NCBI RefSeq assembly: GCF_035685805.1
Contig: NZ_DASSAB010000038.1
Coordinates: 197,270 to 261,269, forward strand
Source: Dyella_A sp035685805
GTDB taxonomy: Bacteria > Pseudomonadota > Gammaproteobacteria > Xanthomonadales > Rhodanobacteraceae
Direction of reading: 5' to 3'
Length of the DNA stretch: 64,000 nucleotides
The translations under genes were made by a program, and so were the position numbers. How positions within the stretch are numbered: position 1 is the first letter of the stretch; each line of letters starts with the position of its first letter. Positions 36,236-44,554 of this stretch are shown here, piece after piece. The notes under the pieces were generated by a model that saw only the letters and a program-made list of their open reading frames with translations, was not told the DNA's origin and made no database searches.

Positions 36236-36316
36236 ATGTCGCTGCACGCCGCCTCCCTCTACGTCTGGTTTTATGGCTATCCGAAGCCGCAGGCGGAGCC
36301 AGGGGCGCGATCGTAG
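36236..36316 (+). CDS. aromatic-residue leader peptide of aroG
   Basis: This 26-codon open frame reads MSLHAASLYVWFYGYPKPQ and ends AEPGARS. Residues 9-15 (Tyr-Val-Trp-Phe-Tyr-Gly-Tyr) place three Tyr, one Trp and one Phe codon within seven codons, just ahead of the attenuator. That composition is the sensor expected for control of the first step of aromatic amino-acid synthesis. No Shine-Dalgarno sequence precedes ATG 36236. Translation may be leaderless or begin at an in-frame upstream ATG (36185); the reading frame is fixed by the aromatic run rather than by the start. Confidence 0.8.
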   Translation: MSLHAASLYVWFYGYPKPQAEPGARS

Positions 36317-36343
36317 GCAACACACCGATCCCACCGAATCCTG

Positions 36344-36375
36344 AAAGCCGCCAGCCCACCCCTGGCGGCTTTTTT
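36344..36375 (+). terminator. attenuator terminator before aroG
   Basis: The arm AAAGCCGCCAG (36344-36354) and its exact complement CTGGCGGCTTT (36362-36372) form an 11-bp stem with a 7-base loop, and the T-run extends to 36374. It lies 28 bases after the leader-peptide stop and 40 bases before the aroG ATG, the position expected of an attenuator. Confidence 0.92.
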
Positions 36376-36414
36376 CATGGCTGCCACGGGACTTCCCGAA
36401 CAAGGACCCGAGCC

Positions 36415-37485
36415 ATGCACACCCCCACCGACGACCTGCGCATCCGCGAACTGAAGCGCCTGAGCACACCTGCCGAAGTGATCGGCGACTGCGCCAGTGT
36501 GGCCCGCGCCGCCGTCACCGTCAGCCAGACGCGCCAGCGTCTGCACGCCATCCTGGCGGGCCGGGACGACCGCCTCGCCGTGGTGATCGGCCCGTGCTCG
36601 ATCCACGACACGCGCGCCGCGCTGGAGTACGCCCAGCGGCTCGCCGGCGAGCGGGCCCGGCATGCCGATGCGCTGGAGATCGTGATGCGGGTGTACTTCG
36701 AGAAGCCGCGCACCACGGTCGGCTGGAAAGGGCTGATCAACGATCCCGACCTGGACGGCAGTTTCCGTATCGATCGCGGCCTGCGCCTCGCCCGCGGCCT
36801 GCTGATCGGCATCAACGAACTGGGCGTGCCGGCCGGCTGCGAGTTCCTGGACATGATCACCCCGCAGTACATCGCCGACCTGGTCAGTTGGGGCGCGATC
36901 GGTGCGCGCACCACCGAAAGTCAGGTGCACCGCGAACTCGCTTCGGGCCTGTCGTGCCCGGTGGGCTTCAAGAACGGCACCGACGGCAACGTGAAGATCG
37001 CCGTGGATGCGGTGGTTGCGGCCTCGCAGCCGCATCATTTCCTCGCCGTGACCAAGGACGGCCGCACCGCCATCGCCGCCACCGCCGGCAACGAGGACTG
37101 CCACGTGATCCTGCGCGGCGGCAGCGTCCCCAACCACGATGCCGCCAGCGTGGCAGCGGCCGGCACCGCGATCGCCGCCGCGGGCATCACGCCGCGGCTG
37201 ATGATCGACGCCAGCCACGCCAACAGCGGCAAGAAGCCGGAGAATCAGCCCACGGTAGTCGCCGACATCGCCGGGCAGCTCGCTGCCGGCGAATCGCGGA
37301 TCATCGGCGTGATGGTGGAGAGCCATCTGCTCGGAGGGCGGCAGGAGCTGTCGCCCGGACAGCCGCTGACCTACGGCCAGAGCATCACCGACGGCTGTAT
37401 CGACTGGGGAACCTCGGTAGCCGTGCTCGACACCCTGGCCGAGGCCGTGCGGGCGCGGCGTCGACACGCGCGCCGGGTGGCGTGA
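36415..37485 (+). CDS. aroG: 3-deoxy-7-phosphoheptulonate (DAHP) synthase, class I
   Basis: This 356-residue enzyme condenses phosphoenolpyruvate and erythrose 4-phosphate, the first step to Phe, Tyr and Trp. It has the type I-alpha signatures: IGPCSIHD (Cys61, metal site), VYFEKPRTTVGWKGLINDP (94-111, substrate contacts), LDMITPQYIADLVSWGAIGA, SGLSCPVGFKNGTDGN and DASHANSGKKPENQ. The feedback-inhibition class (Phe, Tyr or Trp) cannot be settled by eye, so the aroG symbol is nominal. Expression is predicted to be attenuated by the aromatic leader upstream. Confidence 0.94.
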   Translation: MHTPTDDLRIRELKRLSTPAEVIGDCASVARAAVTVSQTRQRLHAILAGRDDRLAVVIGPCSIHDTRAALEYAQRLAGERARHADALEIVMRVYFEKPRTTVGWKGLINDPDLDGSFRIDRGLRLARGLLIGINELGVPAGCEFLDMITPQYIADLVSWGAIGARTTESQVHRELASGLSCPVGFKNGTDGNVKIAVDAVVAASQPHHFLAVTKDGRTAIAATAGNEDCHVILRGGSVPNHDAASVAAAGTAIAAAGITPRLMIDASHANSGKKPENQPTVVADIAGQLAAGESRIIGVMVESHLLGGRQELSPGQPLTYGQSITDGCIDWGTSVAVLDTLAEAVRARRRHARRVA

Positions 37486-37513
37486 CGCGCGGCACGGGCC
37501 GCGCGCTGGTGCC

Positions 37514-37939
37514 TCATCCCTCCAGCGACGCATCCAGGGTGATCGCCGCCTTCAGCACTTTCGACACCGGGCAGCCCTGTTTGGTGGCCTGCGCCACGCG
37601 GTCGAACGTCGCCGCATCGGCGCCGGGCACGGCGGCCTTGCAGACCAGGTGCACGGCGGTGATGGAGAACCCGTCGCCGTCCTTGGCCAGCGTCACCTCG
37701 GCGCGGGTGTCGATGCTGTCTGCGGTCAGGCCGGCTTCGCCCAGGCCGAGCGACAGCGCCATCGAGAAGCAGGCGGCATGGGCGGCGCCGAGCAGCTCTT
37801 CCGGGTTGGTGCCGGGGCCGTCCTCGAAGCGTGACTTGAATCCGTACGGCGCCTCGCGCAGCACGCCGGTTTCGGTAGAGATGCTGCCGGTGCCTTCCTT
37901 GATGTCACCGGACCAGTGGGCCGAGGCGGTCTTCTTCAT
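37514..37939 (-). CDS. osmC: OsmC-type organic hydroperoxide peroxidase
   Basis: This 141-residue protein matches true OsmC closely: SAHWSGDIKEGTGSISTETG, GTNPEELLGAAHAACFSMAL with peroxidatic Cys57, and QATKQGCPVSKVLKA with resolving Cys123. It detoxifies organic hydroperoxides. An AAGGAGACACC site lies immediately ahead of ATG 37939, and a G homopolymer of about ten (near 37953-37962) lies just upstream, where slippage could affect promoter spacing. It is convergent with aroG. Confidence 0.95.
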   Translation of the reverse strand: MKKTASAHWSGDIKEGTGSISTETGVLREAPYGFKSRFEDGPGTNPEELLGAAHAACFSMALSLGLGEAGLTADSIDTRAEVTLAKDGDGFSITAVHLVCKAAVPGADAATFDRVAQATKQGCPVSKVLKAAITLDASLEG

Positions 37940-38095
37940 GGTGTCTCCTTGTGGGGGGGGGGTGAGGGCGGCGCAAGCCGGCCCGAGTATGCGCAGGCGG
38001 ATATTCAGTCGATGCGAACGCCATCAGCGCGGGGCATCGCGGGTCTTGCCCGGCGCGCCGTATGCTGGGCGCCCCATCCCGCAGGAGTTCCCCCG

Positions 38096-38386
38096 GTGAC
38101 TGATTTCCCGATCCAGCATGACGCGGCCGCGCAGCGCTTCACCACCACGGTCGACGGTGCCCAGTGCGAGTTGAATTACCACCTGCGCGAGGGCCGCGAC
38201 GGCACGGTGCTGTCGATCGACCACACCGGCGTGCCGCAGGCCGTGGGCGGCCGCGGGATCGCCTCGGCGCTGGTAACGGCGGCGTTCGCACTGGCTCGTC
38301 AGCGGCAGTGGAAGGTGGATCCGGCGTGTTCGTACGCGGCGACGTGGGCGCAGCGCCACGCCGACGTGGCGGATCTGCTGGCGTGA
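38096..38386 (+). CDS. YjdJ-type GNAT family N-acetyltransferase
   Basis: This 96-residue mini-GNAT (Gcn5-related, COG2388) starts at GTG 38096 with GCAGGAG upstream. The chain reads TTTVDGAQCELNYHLREG, then VLSIDHTGVPQAVGGRGIAS with the acetyl-CoA pyrophosphate loop (V-G-G-R-G-I-A), and ends VDPACSYAATWAQRH, which includes the conserved P-x-C/S-Y. Such proteins are small, have one acetyl-CoA site and unknown acceptors. The DUF1345 gene begins within 40 bases on the same strand. Confidence 0.9.
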   Translation: MTDFPIQHDAAAQRFTTTVDGAQCELNYHLREGRDGTVLSIDHTGVPQAVGGRGIASALVTAAFALARQRQWKVDPACSYAATWAQRHADVADLLA

Positions 38387-38423
38387 GCGATACATGGCGC
38401 GCCGCCGTGCAGCCGGTGGCCGG

Positions 38424-39116
38424 ATGAGTCCGCTCGCTGGCCAGCCCGTCCCCGGGCCAACACCGCCGGCGCGTCGATGGCGGCCGCTGCGCTCGCTGCG
38501 GGCGCGACCACGACTGAGCGTGGCAGCCGCCGTGTTCGCACTGGTGGCCGTTGGCCTGGGATGGCGCGGAATGGACGCCGCGCCCGCACTGCTGCTGGGC
38601 TTCGACGTCGGCGCGCTGCTGTTCCTCGGCGGCATGCTGGCGCTGTTCAACCGCGCCGGCATGCAGGACATGCGCCATCAGGCGCGGCTGCAGGACGCTG
38701 GCCGCTGGGGCATCCTGTGGAGCGCGATCGGCGTGACGGTGGTGGTGATGGTCGCGCTCGGGACCGAGCTGCACGCGGCCCGCAGCGGCGGCTTGCTGCC
38801 GCTGGCGGTGGCCGCGGCAAGCATCGTGCTGGCGTGGCTCTTCATCAACGTGATGTTCGCGCTGCACTACGCGCACGGCTACTACGGCGACTACGGCAGC
38901 CAGCACCGGGGGCTGGAATTTCCCGGCGATGAGGAGCCGGACTACTGGGATTTCGCCTACTTCGCCGTCGTGATCGGCATGACCTTCCAGGTCTCGGACG
39001 TGCAGATCAGCAGCCGTCCGCTGCGGCGCATGGTGCTGCTGCACGGCGTGGTGGCGTTCTTCTTCAACGTGTTCATCATCGCGGTCACGGTGAACATCGT
39101 GGCCGGGCGGGTGTGA
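38424..39116 (+). CDS. DUF1345 membrane protein
   Basis: This protein of about 230 residues has five or six membrane helices. Its recognisable DUF1345 features are LLGFDVGALLFLGGMLALF, then WLFINVMFALHYAHGYYGD (H-Y-A-x-x-Y-Y), and the acidic block FPGDEEPDYWDFAYFAVVIG followed by MTFQVSDVQISS. Function is unknown. ATG 38424 gives a basic, Pro-rich cytoplasmic start; an in-frame ATG at 38394 would add ten residues. It is probably co-transcribed with the GNAT gene. Confidence 0.88.
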   Translation: MSPLAGQPVPGPTPPARRWRPLRSLRARPRLSVAAAVFALVAVGLGWRGMDAAPALLLGFDVGALLFLGGMLALFNRAGMQDMRHQARLQDAGRWGILWSAIGVTVVVMVALGTELHAARSGGLLPLAVAAASIVLAWLFINVMFALHYAHGYYGDYGSQHRGLEFPGDEEPDYWDFAYFAVVIGMTFQVSDVQISSRPLRRMVLLHGVVAFFFNVFIIAVTVNIVAGRV

Positions 39117-39185
39117 GCGCTCCCCGGCGAGCGGCGTTGCGGGCCGGCACTGCTGCCAGGCCTCGCGTCAGGGCGCACCGCGGCT

Positions 39186-39668
39186 TCAGTCGCGGAAGTT
39201 GTCGAACTGCAGCGGCACCTCGGCCTTGCTCTCGCGCAGCACAGCCATGGCCGCCTGCAGGTCGTCGCGCTTCTTGCCGGTGACGCGCAGCTTCTCGCCG
39301 TTGATCTGCGCTTCCACCTTGAGCTTGGCCGCCTTCAGCGCGGCGATCAGCTTCTTCGCCACCGGCTGCTCGATGCCCTGCTTGACGGTGATCTTCTGCC
39401 GCGAGCCGGCGACATTGGTTTCCGGGTCCGCCGTGTCCAGCGCACGCAGGTCGATCTTGCGCGCGCCCAGGCGGGTCTTGAGGATGTCGCGCATCTGCTG
39501 CAGCTGGAACTCGCTGGCACCGATCACGGTGATCACCCGGTCTTCCAGCTCGAACTTGGCCGGCGTGCCCTTGAAGTCGAACCGCGTGGTCAGTTCGCGG
39601 TTGGCCTGATCCACGGCATTGGTGAGCTCGTGGATGTCGACTTCGGAAACCACGTCGAAGGAGGGCAT
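39186..39668 (-). CDS. YajQ family nucleotide-binding protein
   Basis: This 160-residue protein begins MPSFDVVSEVDIHELTNAVD, and continues with TTRFDFKGTPAKFELEDR and KITVKQGIEQPVAKKLIAAL. It ends QLFDNFRD-like (QFDNFRD), all diagnostic of YajQ. In Xanthomonas campestris a YajQ protein binds cyclic di-GMP and works with a LysR regulator to control virulence genes, so a c-di-GMP effector role is plausible here. ATG 39668 is fixed by the conserved N terminus. It is convergent with DUF1345 and divergent from the flavoprotein gene. Confidence 0.95.
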   Translation of the reverse strand: MPSFDVVSEVDIHELTNAVDQANRELTTRFDFKGTPAKFELEDRVITVIGASEFQLQQMRDILKTRLGARKIDLRALDTADPETNVAGSRQKITVKQGIEQPVAKKLIAALKAAKLKVEAQINGEKLRVTGKKRDDLQAAMAVLRESKAEVPLQFDNFRD

Positions 39669-39854
39669 GGCGGCATCTCGCTGAAAGGGGCAGGGCAGTG
39701 TAAGCGATGGCTGCGATGAGATACTGCGCAGCCCGCAGGCGCGGCGCAGGCCCATGCCGCCGTCGCCCGACATCCCTGTTCATCCCATCCGAGTCCCCAT
39801 GCAACCTGGTTCTCCCGCTGCGCCGCGTCGTCGCTCCCGTCCTGGAGGGCGCGC

Positions 39855-41036
39855 ATGAACGTGGACGTGCTGGTGATCGGCGCGGGTGCGGCCGGCCTGA
39901 TGTGCGCCATCACTGCCGGCCAGCGCGGCAAGCGCGTGCTGGTGGTCGACCATGCCAACAAGGCAGGCAAGAAGATCCTGATGTCCGGCGGCGGGCGCTG
40001 CAATTTCACCAACACCGGTACCACGCCGGCCAACTTCCTCTCGGCCAACCCGCACTTCGCCAAGTCGGCGCTGGCGCGCTACACGCCGTGGGATTTCATC
40101 GCGCTGGTGGAGAAGCACCGCATCAGGTACCACGAGAAAGAGCTCGGCCAGCTGTTCTGCGACGAGTCCTCCAAGCTGATCGTGCGCATGCTGCTGGATG
40201 AGTGCGCCGCCGCGGGCGTACAGGTGGAAACCGGCTGCGCGGTGCAGCGGGTGCGCAAGGCGGAGCACGGTTTCAGCGCAGCCACTGCGCTGGGTGAGGT
40301 GCAGGCCACGTCGCTGGTGGTGGCCACGGGCGGGCTTTCGATACCCGCCATGGGCGCCACCGGTTTCGGTTACGAACTGGCCCGACAGTTCGGCCACAGC
40401 GTGCTGCCTACGCGGGCCGGGCTGGTGCCACTCACGCAGAGCGGAAAGCATCAGGAGCGTTACAGCGACCTGGCCGGCGTGGCCCTGCCGGTGGCCGAGG
40501 CGCGGGTGGGCAAGCAGGGGTTTCGCGCGGGGCTGCTGTTCACCCATCGCGGCATCAGCGGGCCGTCGATCCTGCAGATTTCCAGCTACTGGCAGCCGGG
40601 CGACGATCTGCGGGTGGATCTTTCGCCCGACGTCGACGCCGCCGGCTGGCTGGCGGCCCAGCGCGCCGCCCGGCCGGCGGCAGAGCTCAAGAACGTGCTG
40701 GCTGACCTGCTGCCCAAGCGCCTCGCCCAGCGGCTGTGCGAGCTATGGTTCGAGAGCCGGCCGATGCGGCAGTACCGCGAGGCCGAGCTGGGCGAGATCG
40801 GCCGGCAACTGCACGACTGGCCGATCGTCGCCAGCGGCACCGAGGGCTATCGCACCGCCGAGGTGACGCTGGGCGGCGTGGACACCGACGAGCTGTCCTC
40901 CAGCACCATGGAATCGCGCCGCGTGCCGGGGCTGTACTTCATCGGCGAGGTGGTCGACGTCACCGGCTGGCTCGGCGGTTACAACTTCCAGTGGGCCTGG
41001 GCCTCCGGCCATGCGGCGGGCGAAGTGGTGGGCTGA
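39855..41036 (+). CDS. HI0933/YhiN family FAD-dependent oxidoreductase
   Basis: This 393-residue flavoprotein has GAGAAGLMCAI as the dinucleotide-binding loop, then GKKILMSGGGRCNFTNT (family signature), VVATGGLSIPAMGATGFGYE and a C-terminal GEVVDVTGWLGGYNFQWAW block. Members are probable aminoacetone- or thiol-linked reductases, and the physiological reaction is unknown. A GGAGG site precedes ATG 39855. No neighbouring gene reveals its pathway. Confidence 0.94.
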   Translation: MNVDVLVIGAGAAGLMCAITAGQRGKRVLVVDHANKAGKKILMSGGGRCNFTNTGTTPANFLSANPHFAKSALARYTPWDFIALVEKHRIRYHEKELGQLFCDESSKLIVRMLLDECAAAGVQVETGCAVQRVRKAEHGFSAATALGEVQATSLVVATGGLSIPAMGATGFGYELARQFGHSVLPTRAGLVPLTQSGKHQERYSDLAGVALPVAEARVGKQGFRAGLLFTHRGISGPSILQISSYWQPGDDLRVDLSPDVDAAGWLAAQRAARPAAELKNVLADLLPKRLAQRLCELWFESRPMRQYREAELGEIGRQLHDWPIVASGTEGYRTAEVTLGGVDTDELSSSTMESRRVPGLYFIGEVVDVTGWLGGYNFQWAWASGHAAGEVVG

Positions 41037-41132
41037 CCGTCTGCGCTTTTCAACGCGGTGCTGCGCCGTTCGCATCGGTTGAACGCTCCGCGTGGTGTGA
41101 TCCGCGGTTGGCGATAGTCAGGAGCATCACGC

Positions 41133-42023
41133 ATGAAAGTCGGTTTCATCGGCCTGGGCGCCATGGGCAGTGCCATGGCCAGCAATCTGGTGGCCGCCGG
41201 GCACGCGGTGACGGTGTGGAATCGCTCCGAAGCAGCCACTGCGCCCCTGGCGTCCCTCGGCGCCAAAGTAGCGCGCACGCCGGAGCGTGCGGCGCAGGGC
41301 GAGGTGCTCTGCAGCATGCTGGCCAACGACGCCGCGGTGCGCGCGGTGTTCCTGGATAGCGGCTTGCTCGACGCGATGGACCCCGGCACGGTGCACGTCA
41401 ACCACGCGACGATTTCCGTGGCGCTGGCGCGCGAGCTGGCCGACGCGCACGCCCGGCGCGGTATCGGCTACGTGGCCGCGCCGGTATTCGGCCGGCCGGA
41501 CATGGCCGCCGCAGCCAAGCTCAATATCGTCGCCGCGGGCAAGGCCGCCGCCATCGACACCGTGCGCCCGCTGCTGCAGGCGATGGGCAGCCGGATCTGG
41601 CCGATGGGCGAGGCGCCCGAGCGCGCCAGCGTGACCAAGATCGCGGGCAACTTCATGCTCGCGACGGCGATCGAGAGCATGGCCGAGGCCACCGCGCTGA
41701 CCCGTGCCTACGGCGTCAGCGCGGCGGATTTCCTCGAGGTGATGACCAGCACGCTGTTCGCCTCGCCGGCTTACCAGGGCTACGGCAAGCTGATCGCCGA
41801 GCAGCGTTTCAAGCCGGCCGGGTTTCCGCTGCCGCTGGGTTTCAAGGACGTGGGCCTGGCGCAGGCCGCGGCCGAGTCTGCGCGGGTGCCGCTGCCTTTT
41901 GCCGGTGTGCTGCGCGACAGCCTGCTCGAAGCGCTGGCCGGCGGTGACGAGGATGTGGACTGGTCGGCGCTGGCACTCGTGGCCGCCCGACGCGCGCATC
42001 TGGATGACCGCGGCGACGCCTAG
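41133..42023 (+). CDS. beta-hydroxyacid dehydrogenase (3-hydroxyisobutyrate dehydrogenase family)
   Basis: This 296-residue enzyme has an N-terminal Rossmann domain (FIGLGAMGSAMASNLVAAGH) and an NAD(P)-cofactor Arg after strand 2 (WNRSE). The substrate loop is reduced to NHATISVALAREL, and the catalytic Lys169 is in VTKIAGNFML. It oxidises or reduces a short beta-hydroxyacid or a succinic-semialdehyde-like compound; specificity is not readable. Its stop overlaps the stop of the convergent yaiI-like gene in a CTAG palindrome. Confidence 0.92.
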   Translation: MKVGFIGLGAMGSAMASNLVAAGHAVTVWNRSEAATAPLASLGAKVARTPERAAQGEVLCSMLANDAAVRAVFLDSGLLDAMDPGTVHVNHATISVALARELADAHARRGIGYVAAPVFGRPDMAAAAKLNIVAAGKAAAIDTVRPLLQAMGSRIWPMGEAPERASVTKIAGNFMLATAIESMAEATALTRAYGVSAADFLEVMTSTLFASPAYQGYGKLIAEQRFKPAGFPLPLGFKDVGLAQAAAESARVPLPFAGVLRDSLLEALAGGDEDVDWSALALVAARRAHLDDRGDA

Positions 42024-42496
42024 CGTGCACCGCGCCGGCTGAGCCAGCCGTCGAGCTGGTTGGCAAAGGCCTGGCGATCGCGCGGATGGAACGCCGACGG
42101 CCCGCCCGTATCGACGCCGGCGCCGCGCAGTTCCTCCATGAAGTTGCGCATGGACAGCTGCTGGGCGATCGAGTCGGTGGTGAACGCCACGCCGCGCGGG
42201 TTGATCGCCTGCGCGCCCTTCTCGAGCACGCGCGCGGCCAGCGGGATGTCCTGCGTCACCACCAGGTCACCGGCTGCCGCGTGCTCGACGATGGCGTCGT
42301 CGGCCACGTCGAAGCCGCCGGCGACCTGGCTCGCCCGCACGAAGCGCGACGGTGGCGTGCGCAGCATCTGGTTGGCGACCAGCGTCACCTGCACCTGAGC
42401 CCGATCGGCGGCGCGGAACAGGATTTCCTTGATCGGCACGGGGCAGGCATCGGCATCCACCCAGATGCACGGCTCCCGCGACGGCTCCGCGATCAC
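42020..42496 (-). CDS. YaiI/YqxD family protein (UPF0178, DUF188)
   Basis: This 158-residue protein has the DUF188 signature CIWVDADACPVPIKEILFRA, followed by DLVVTQDIPLAARVLEKGAQ and NPRGVAFTTDSIAQQLSMR. The acidic cluster (Asp-x-Asp-x-C) suggests a PIN-like metal site, but the activity is unproven. It starts at GTG 42496, overlapping the phzF-like stop by GTGA, which indicates coupled translation. Confidence 0.93.
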   Translation of the reverse strand: MIAEPSREPCIWVDADACPVPIKEILFRAADRAQVQVTLVANQMLRTPPSRFVRASQVAGGFDVADDAIVEHAAAGDLVVTQDIPLAARVLEKGAQAINPRGVAFTTDSIAQQLSMRNFMEELRGAGVDTGGPSAFHPRDRQAFANQLDGWLSRRGAR

Positions 42497-43374
42497 GCGC
42501 GCGTCCAGCGCAAGTGGCCATCCACGATGGTGTGCGTGCGTCCGCCCACCCAGATGCCGTCGGCGTCGATCTGCACCGCCAGACTGGCGTCGTAGCCGAT
42601 TTCGCGGCCCTGGCTCACGGTGTAGCCGCGCGCCAGCGGGCCCTGCGGTTCGGCGTGCAGCAGGTACGCCGCAAGCAGGCCGTTGGCCGCGCCGGAGGCG
42701 GGATCCTCATCAATGCCGGCGCCTGCGGCGAGCGCGCGCACGGCCAGCTCGAACGCGCCGTCGTTGCTGCGCGCAAACGCGCAGATGCCCATGCTGCCCG
42801 TGGCCTTGCCCAGCGCGCCGATGGCGGCGTGGTCGGGCTGCCATGCGCGCAGGCTCGTTTCGTTGGCGCACTCCACCACCCACCAGCGCCGGCCCCCATC
42901 CACCAGCGCCGGCGGCAGGCGGCCGACGACGGTGCCGGCGAGTGCGGGGGCGAGCAGGGGGTGCGCGTCCGCGCCGGTCTGCATGACCTCGGCAGGCGGA
43001 GACTTCAGCAGCAACTCACGCGCGTCGCCCTCACCGCGCACGCGCAGCGGCAGCACGCCGGCGCCGCATTCCTGCCACAGCAGCCCGTCGCGCGGCTGGA
43101 CCAGTCCGCAGGCGAGCACGGCGTGTGCGCTGCCCACGCTGGGATGGCCGGCGAACGGAATCTCCTTGTGCGGCGTGAACATGCGCACCCGGTAGCTGGC
43201 GGAAGGATCAAGCGGCGGCAGCAGGAAAGTGGTCTCCACCAGGCCGGTCCAGCGGGCGAAGCGCTGCATCTGCGCGTCGCTCCAGCCGCGCGCGTCGGTC
43301 ACCACGCCCAGGTGGTTGCCGCCGCCGAGGCTGGCCGCAAAGACGTCCAGATGCAGGTATCGAAAAGTTTCCAT
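42493..43374 (-). CDS. PhzF family isomerase-like protein
   Basis: This 293-residue protein has two diaminopimelate-epimerase-like halves. The start METFRYLHLDVFAASLGGGN is characteristic, and Glu47 in GLVETTFLLPP is the catalytic acid. TPHKEIPFAGHPSVGSAHAV and EDPASGAANGLLAAYLLH are the P-F-A-G-H-P and D-P-x-S-G-A blocks. Without a phenazine cluster nearby, a phenazine role is unlikely; most such proteins are uncharacterised isomerases. ATG 43374 is set by family alignment. It is co-translated with the DUF188 gene. Confidence 0.92.
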   Translation of the reverse strand: METFRYLHLDVFAASLGGGNHLGVVTDARGWSDAQMQRFARWTGLVETTFLLPPLDPSASYRVRMFTPHKEIPFAGHPSVGSAHAVLACGLVQPRDGLLWQECGAGVLPLRVRGEGDARELLLKSPPAEVMQTGADAHPLLAPALAGTVVGRLPPALVDGGRRWWVVECANETSLRAWQPDHAAIGALGKATGSMGICAFARSNDGAFELAVRALAAGAGIDEDPASGAANGLLAAYLLHAEPQGPLARGYTVSQGREIGYDASLAVQIDADGIWVGGRTHTIVDGHLRWTRA

Positions 43375-43679
43375 CACGCAGGTCCGCGGCGGATTGTGGG
43401 CCGGCCATGATAGCGGTGCCGCGGCCGACGCCTGCGCCGCCACGTCGAGCAACCGTGCGGGTGAGGCCACGTGCAGGCGCTTGCCTGCACAGGTTCACTC
43501 TTGCGGCGGCAAGTGCTGCAACCGTGCAGGCGTGCCTTCGCTGCGCGAGCTATTGAGCCGGCCCGGCGCCGCGGATCGCCACCGCTGGAATCGGCCGCCC
43601 GGGCCGGGCTTCGGCTGGGCCACTTGCCGGCGGAGCAGGTCCGTTCACTAGACTGCGCCGGACACCAGGGGGACGGCGC
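43375..43679. other. intergenic region with inverted repeats (305 bp)
   Basis: No gene was found. It contains a 20-base palindrome at 43471-43490, a second small hairpin CTTGC-GGCG-GCAAG at 43500-43513, and two imperfect copies of GCAACCGTGC(G/A)GG near 43449 and 43518. The region should also carry promoters for the two divergent flanking genes. Confidence 0.5.
43471..43490. repeat. 20-base inverted repeat
   Basis: GTGCAGGC-GCTT-GCCTGCAC is an 8-bp perfect inverted repeat with a 4-base loop. It lies about 100 bases upstream of the phzF-like start, within the divergent spacer. It could be an operator or part of a dispersed palindromic repeat. Confidence 0.5.
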
Positions 43680-44501
43680 ATGTTCGGACATTTCTGCAAG
43701 ATCGCCGCTCGCGGCCTGCTGCTGGCCGTGCTGGCGATGCTGGCATGGCCACACGGCGCACAGGCACAGACGACGCCACCGGTCACCGTGACGGTGACCG
43801 ACACCTGGCCGCAGGGCGACGACCTCACGCTCGGCCGCAACCAGAATTTCTACCTGCGGCTGGGCTACCGAAGCGCTGCGCCTGCAGGCATCTGGATCCG
43901 GCCGTATTTCCGCGGCCAGCCGGCCAAGGTCGGTACCAGTCCGTCGGCGCGCTACACCGGCGAGGGCGAGGCGCTGGGCTGGTTCTTCTTCATGCGGCCC
44001 GGCGACGAGGTGGACGAGGTCCGCATCACCGCCGGCGACGACCGCGGGGACCGCACGCCGGTGGTGGCCACTTATCCGGTGCACCTCACCGGCGGCTTTG
44101 AGCCGGTGGCCGACGAGACACTGCCGGACTGGGTGCAGCAGTTGCGTGCGCGCGACACGGCGCAACTGCAGGCCGTGCGCAAGGCGGCCGCGAGCGAGCC
44201 GACCGGCGCCGAGACGGTCGCCTTCTTCAGCGCTTTCATGCTGGCGATGGTCGCCATCGGCCTGCTCGGTCTGGCCGCGCCGGCGTGGGCGCTGTGGCGC
44301 TGGCGCGGCGGATGGCGCGTGCTGGCGTCGATCCCCGCGGCGCTGATGGTGTGGACGGTGCTGAACATCCTCGTCGGCGTGGCGCGCGATTCCACCTCGC
44401 ACAACCTGTGGCCGTTCGAGATCCTGATGTTCGGCGGCGTCAGCGCCGCGAGCGTGGCCGTCATGGCATTGCTGCGCAGCGTGTTCCGACGCGACGCCTG
44501 A
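43680..44501 (+). CDS. hypothetical protein: secreted N domain plus C-terminal membrane helices
   Basis: This 273-residue protein has a signal peptide (1-29) and a beta-rich periplasmic domain (about 35-140, VTVTVTDTWPQGDDLTLGRN, NFYLRLGYRSAAPAGIWIRP, GWFFFMRPGDEVDEVRIT). A helical stretch rich in Ala/Arg follows (150-175), then three membrane helices between about 182 and 268. The domain may bind a ligand at the membrane face. I recognise no family. ATG 43680 opens the signal peptide; it follows the palindrome-containing spacer and is convergent with the S45 acylase. Confidence 0.75.
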   Translation: MFGHFCKIAARGLLLAVLAMLAWPHGAQAQTTPPVTVTVTDTWPQGDDLTLGRNQNFYLRLGYRSAAPAGIWIRPYFRGQPAKVGTSPSARYTGEGEALGWFFFMRPGDEVDEVRITAGDDRGDRTPVVATYPVHLTGGFEPVADETLPDWVQQLRARDTAQLQAVRKAAASEPTGAETVAFFSAFMLAMVAIGLLGLAAPAWALWRWRGGWRVLASIPAALMVWTVLNILVGVARDSTSHNLWPFEILMFGGVSAASVAVMALLRSVFRRDA

Positions 44502-44554
44502 AGCGATGCCTGCGGCTTCATGCTGCCGCAGGCATTGCCGTCACCGGTGCGAGC

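Larger units (their letters stand above)
36088..36414 (+). promoter_or_regulatory. aroG leader region with attenuator
   Basis: This 327-base spacer holds the promoter region, the aromatic leader peptide (36236-36316), three mutually exclusive RNA pairings and the intrinsic terminator before aroG. Segment 1 (CCGCCT, 36249-36254) pairs perfectly with segment 2 (AGGCGG, 36291-36296). Segment 2 (GGCGG) can instead pair with CCGCC (36348-36352) in the 5-prime arm of the terminator. Thus ribosome stalling on the aromatic codons would free segment 2, block the terminator and allow aroG transcription. The mechanism is inferred from these pairings. No clear -35/-10 pair could be fixed. Confidence 0.75.

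Noticed and set aside
42493..43374. Phenazine biosynthesis role for the PhzF-like gene
   Set aside because: No phzA-G neighbours are present; the family is widespread in bacteria that do not make phenazines.
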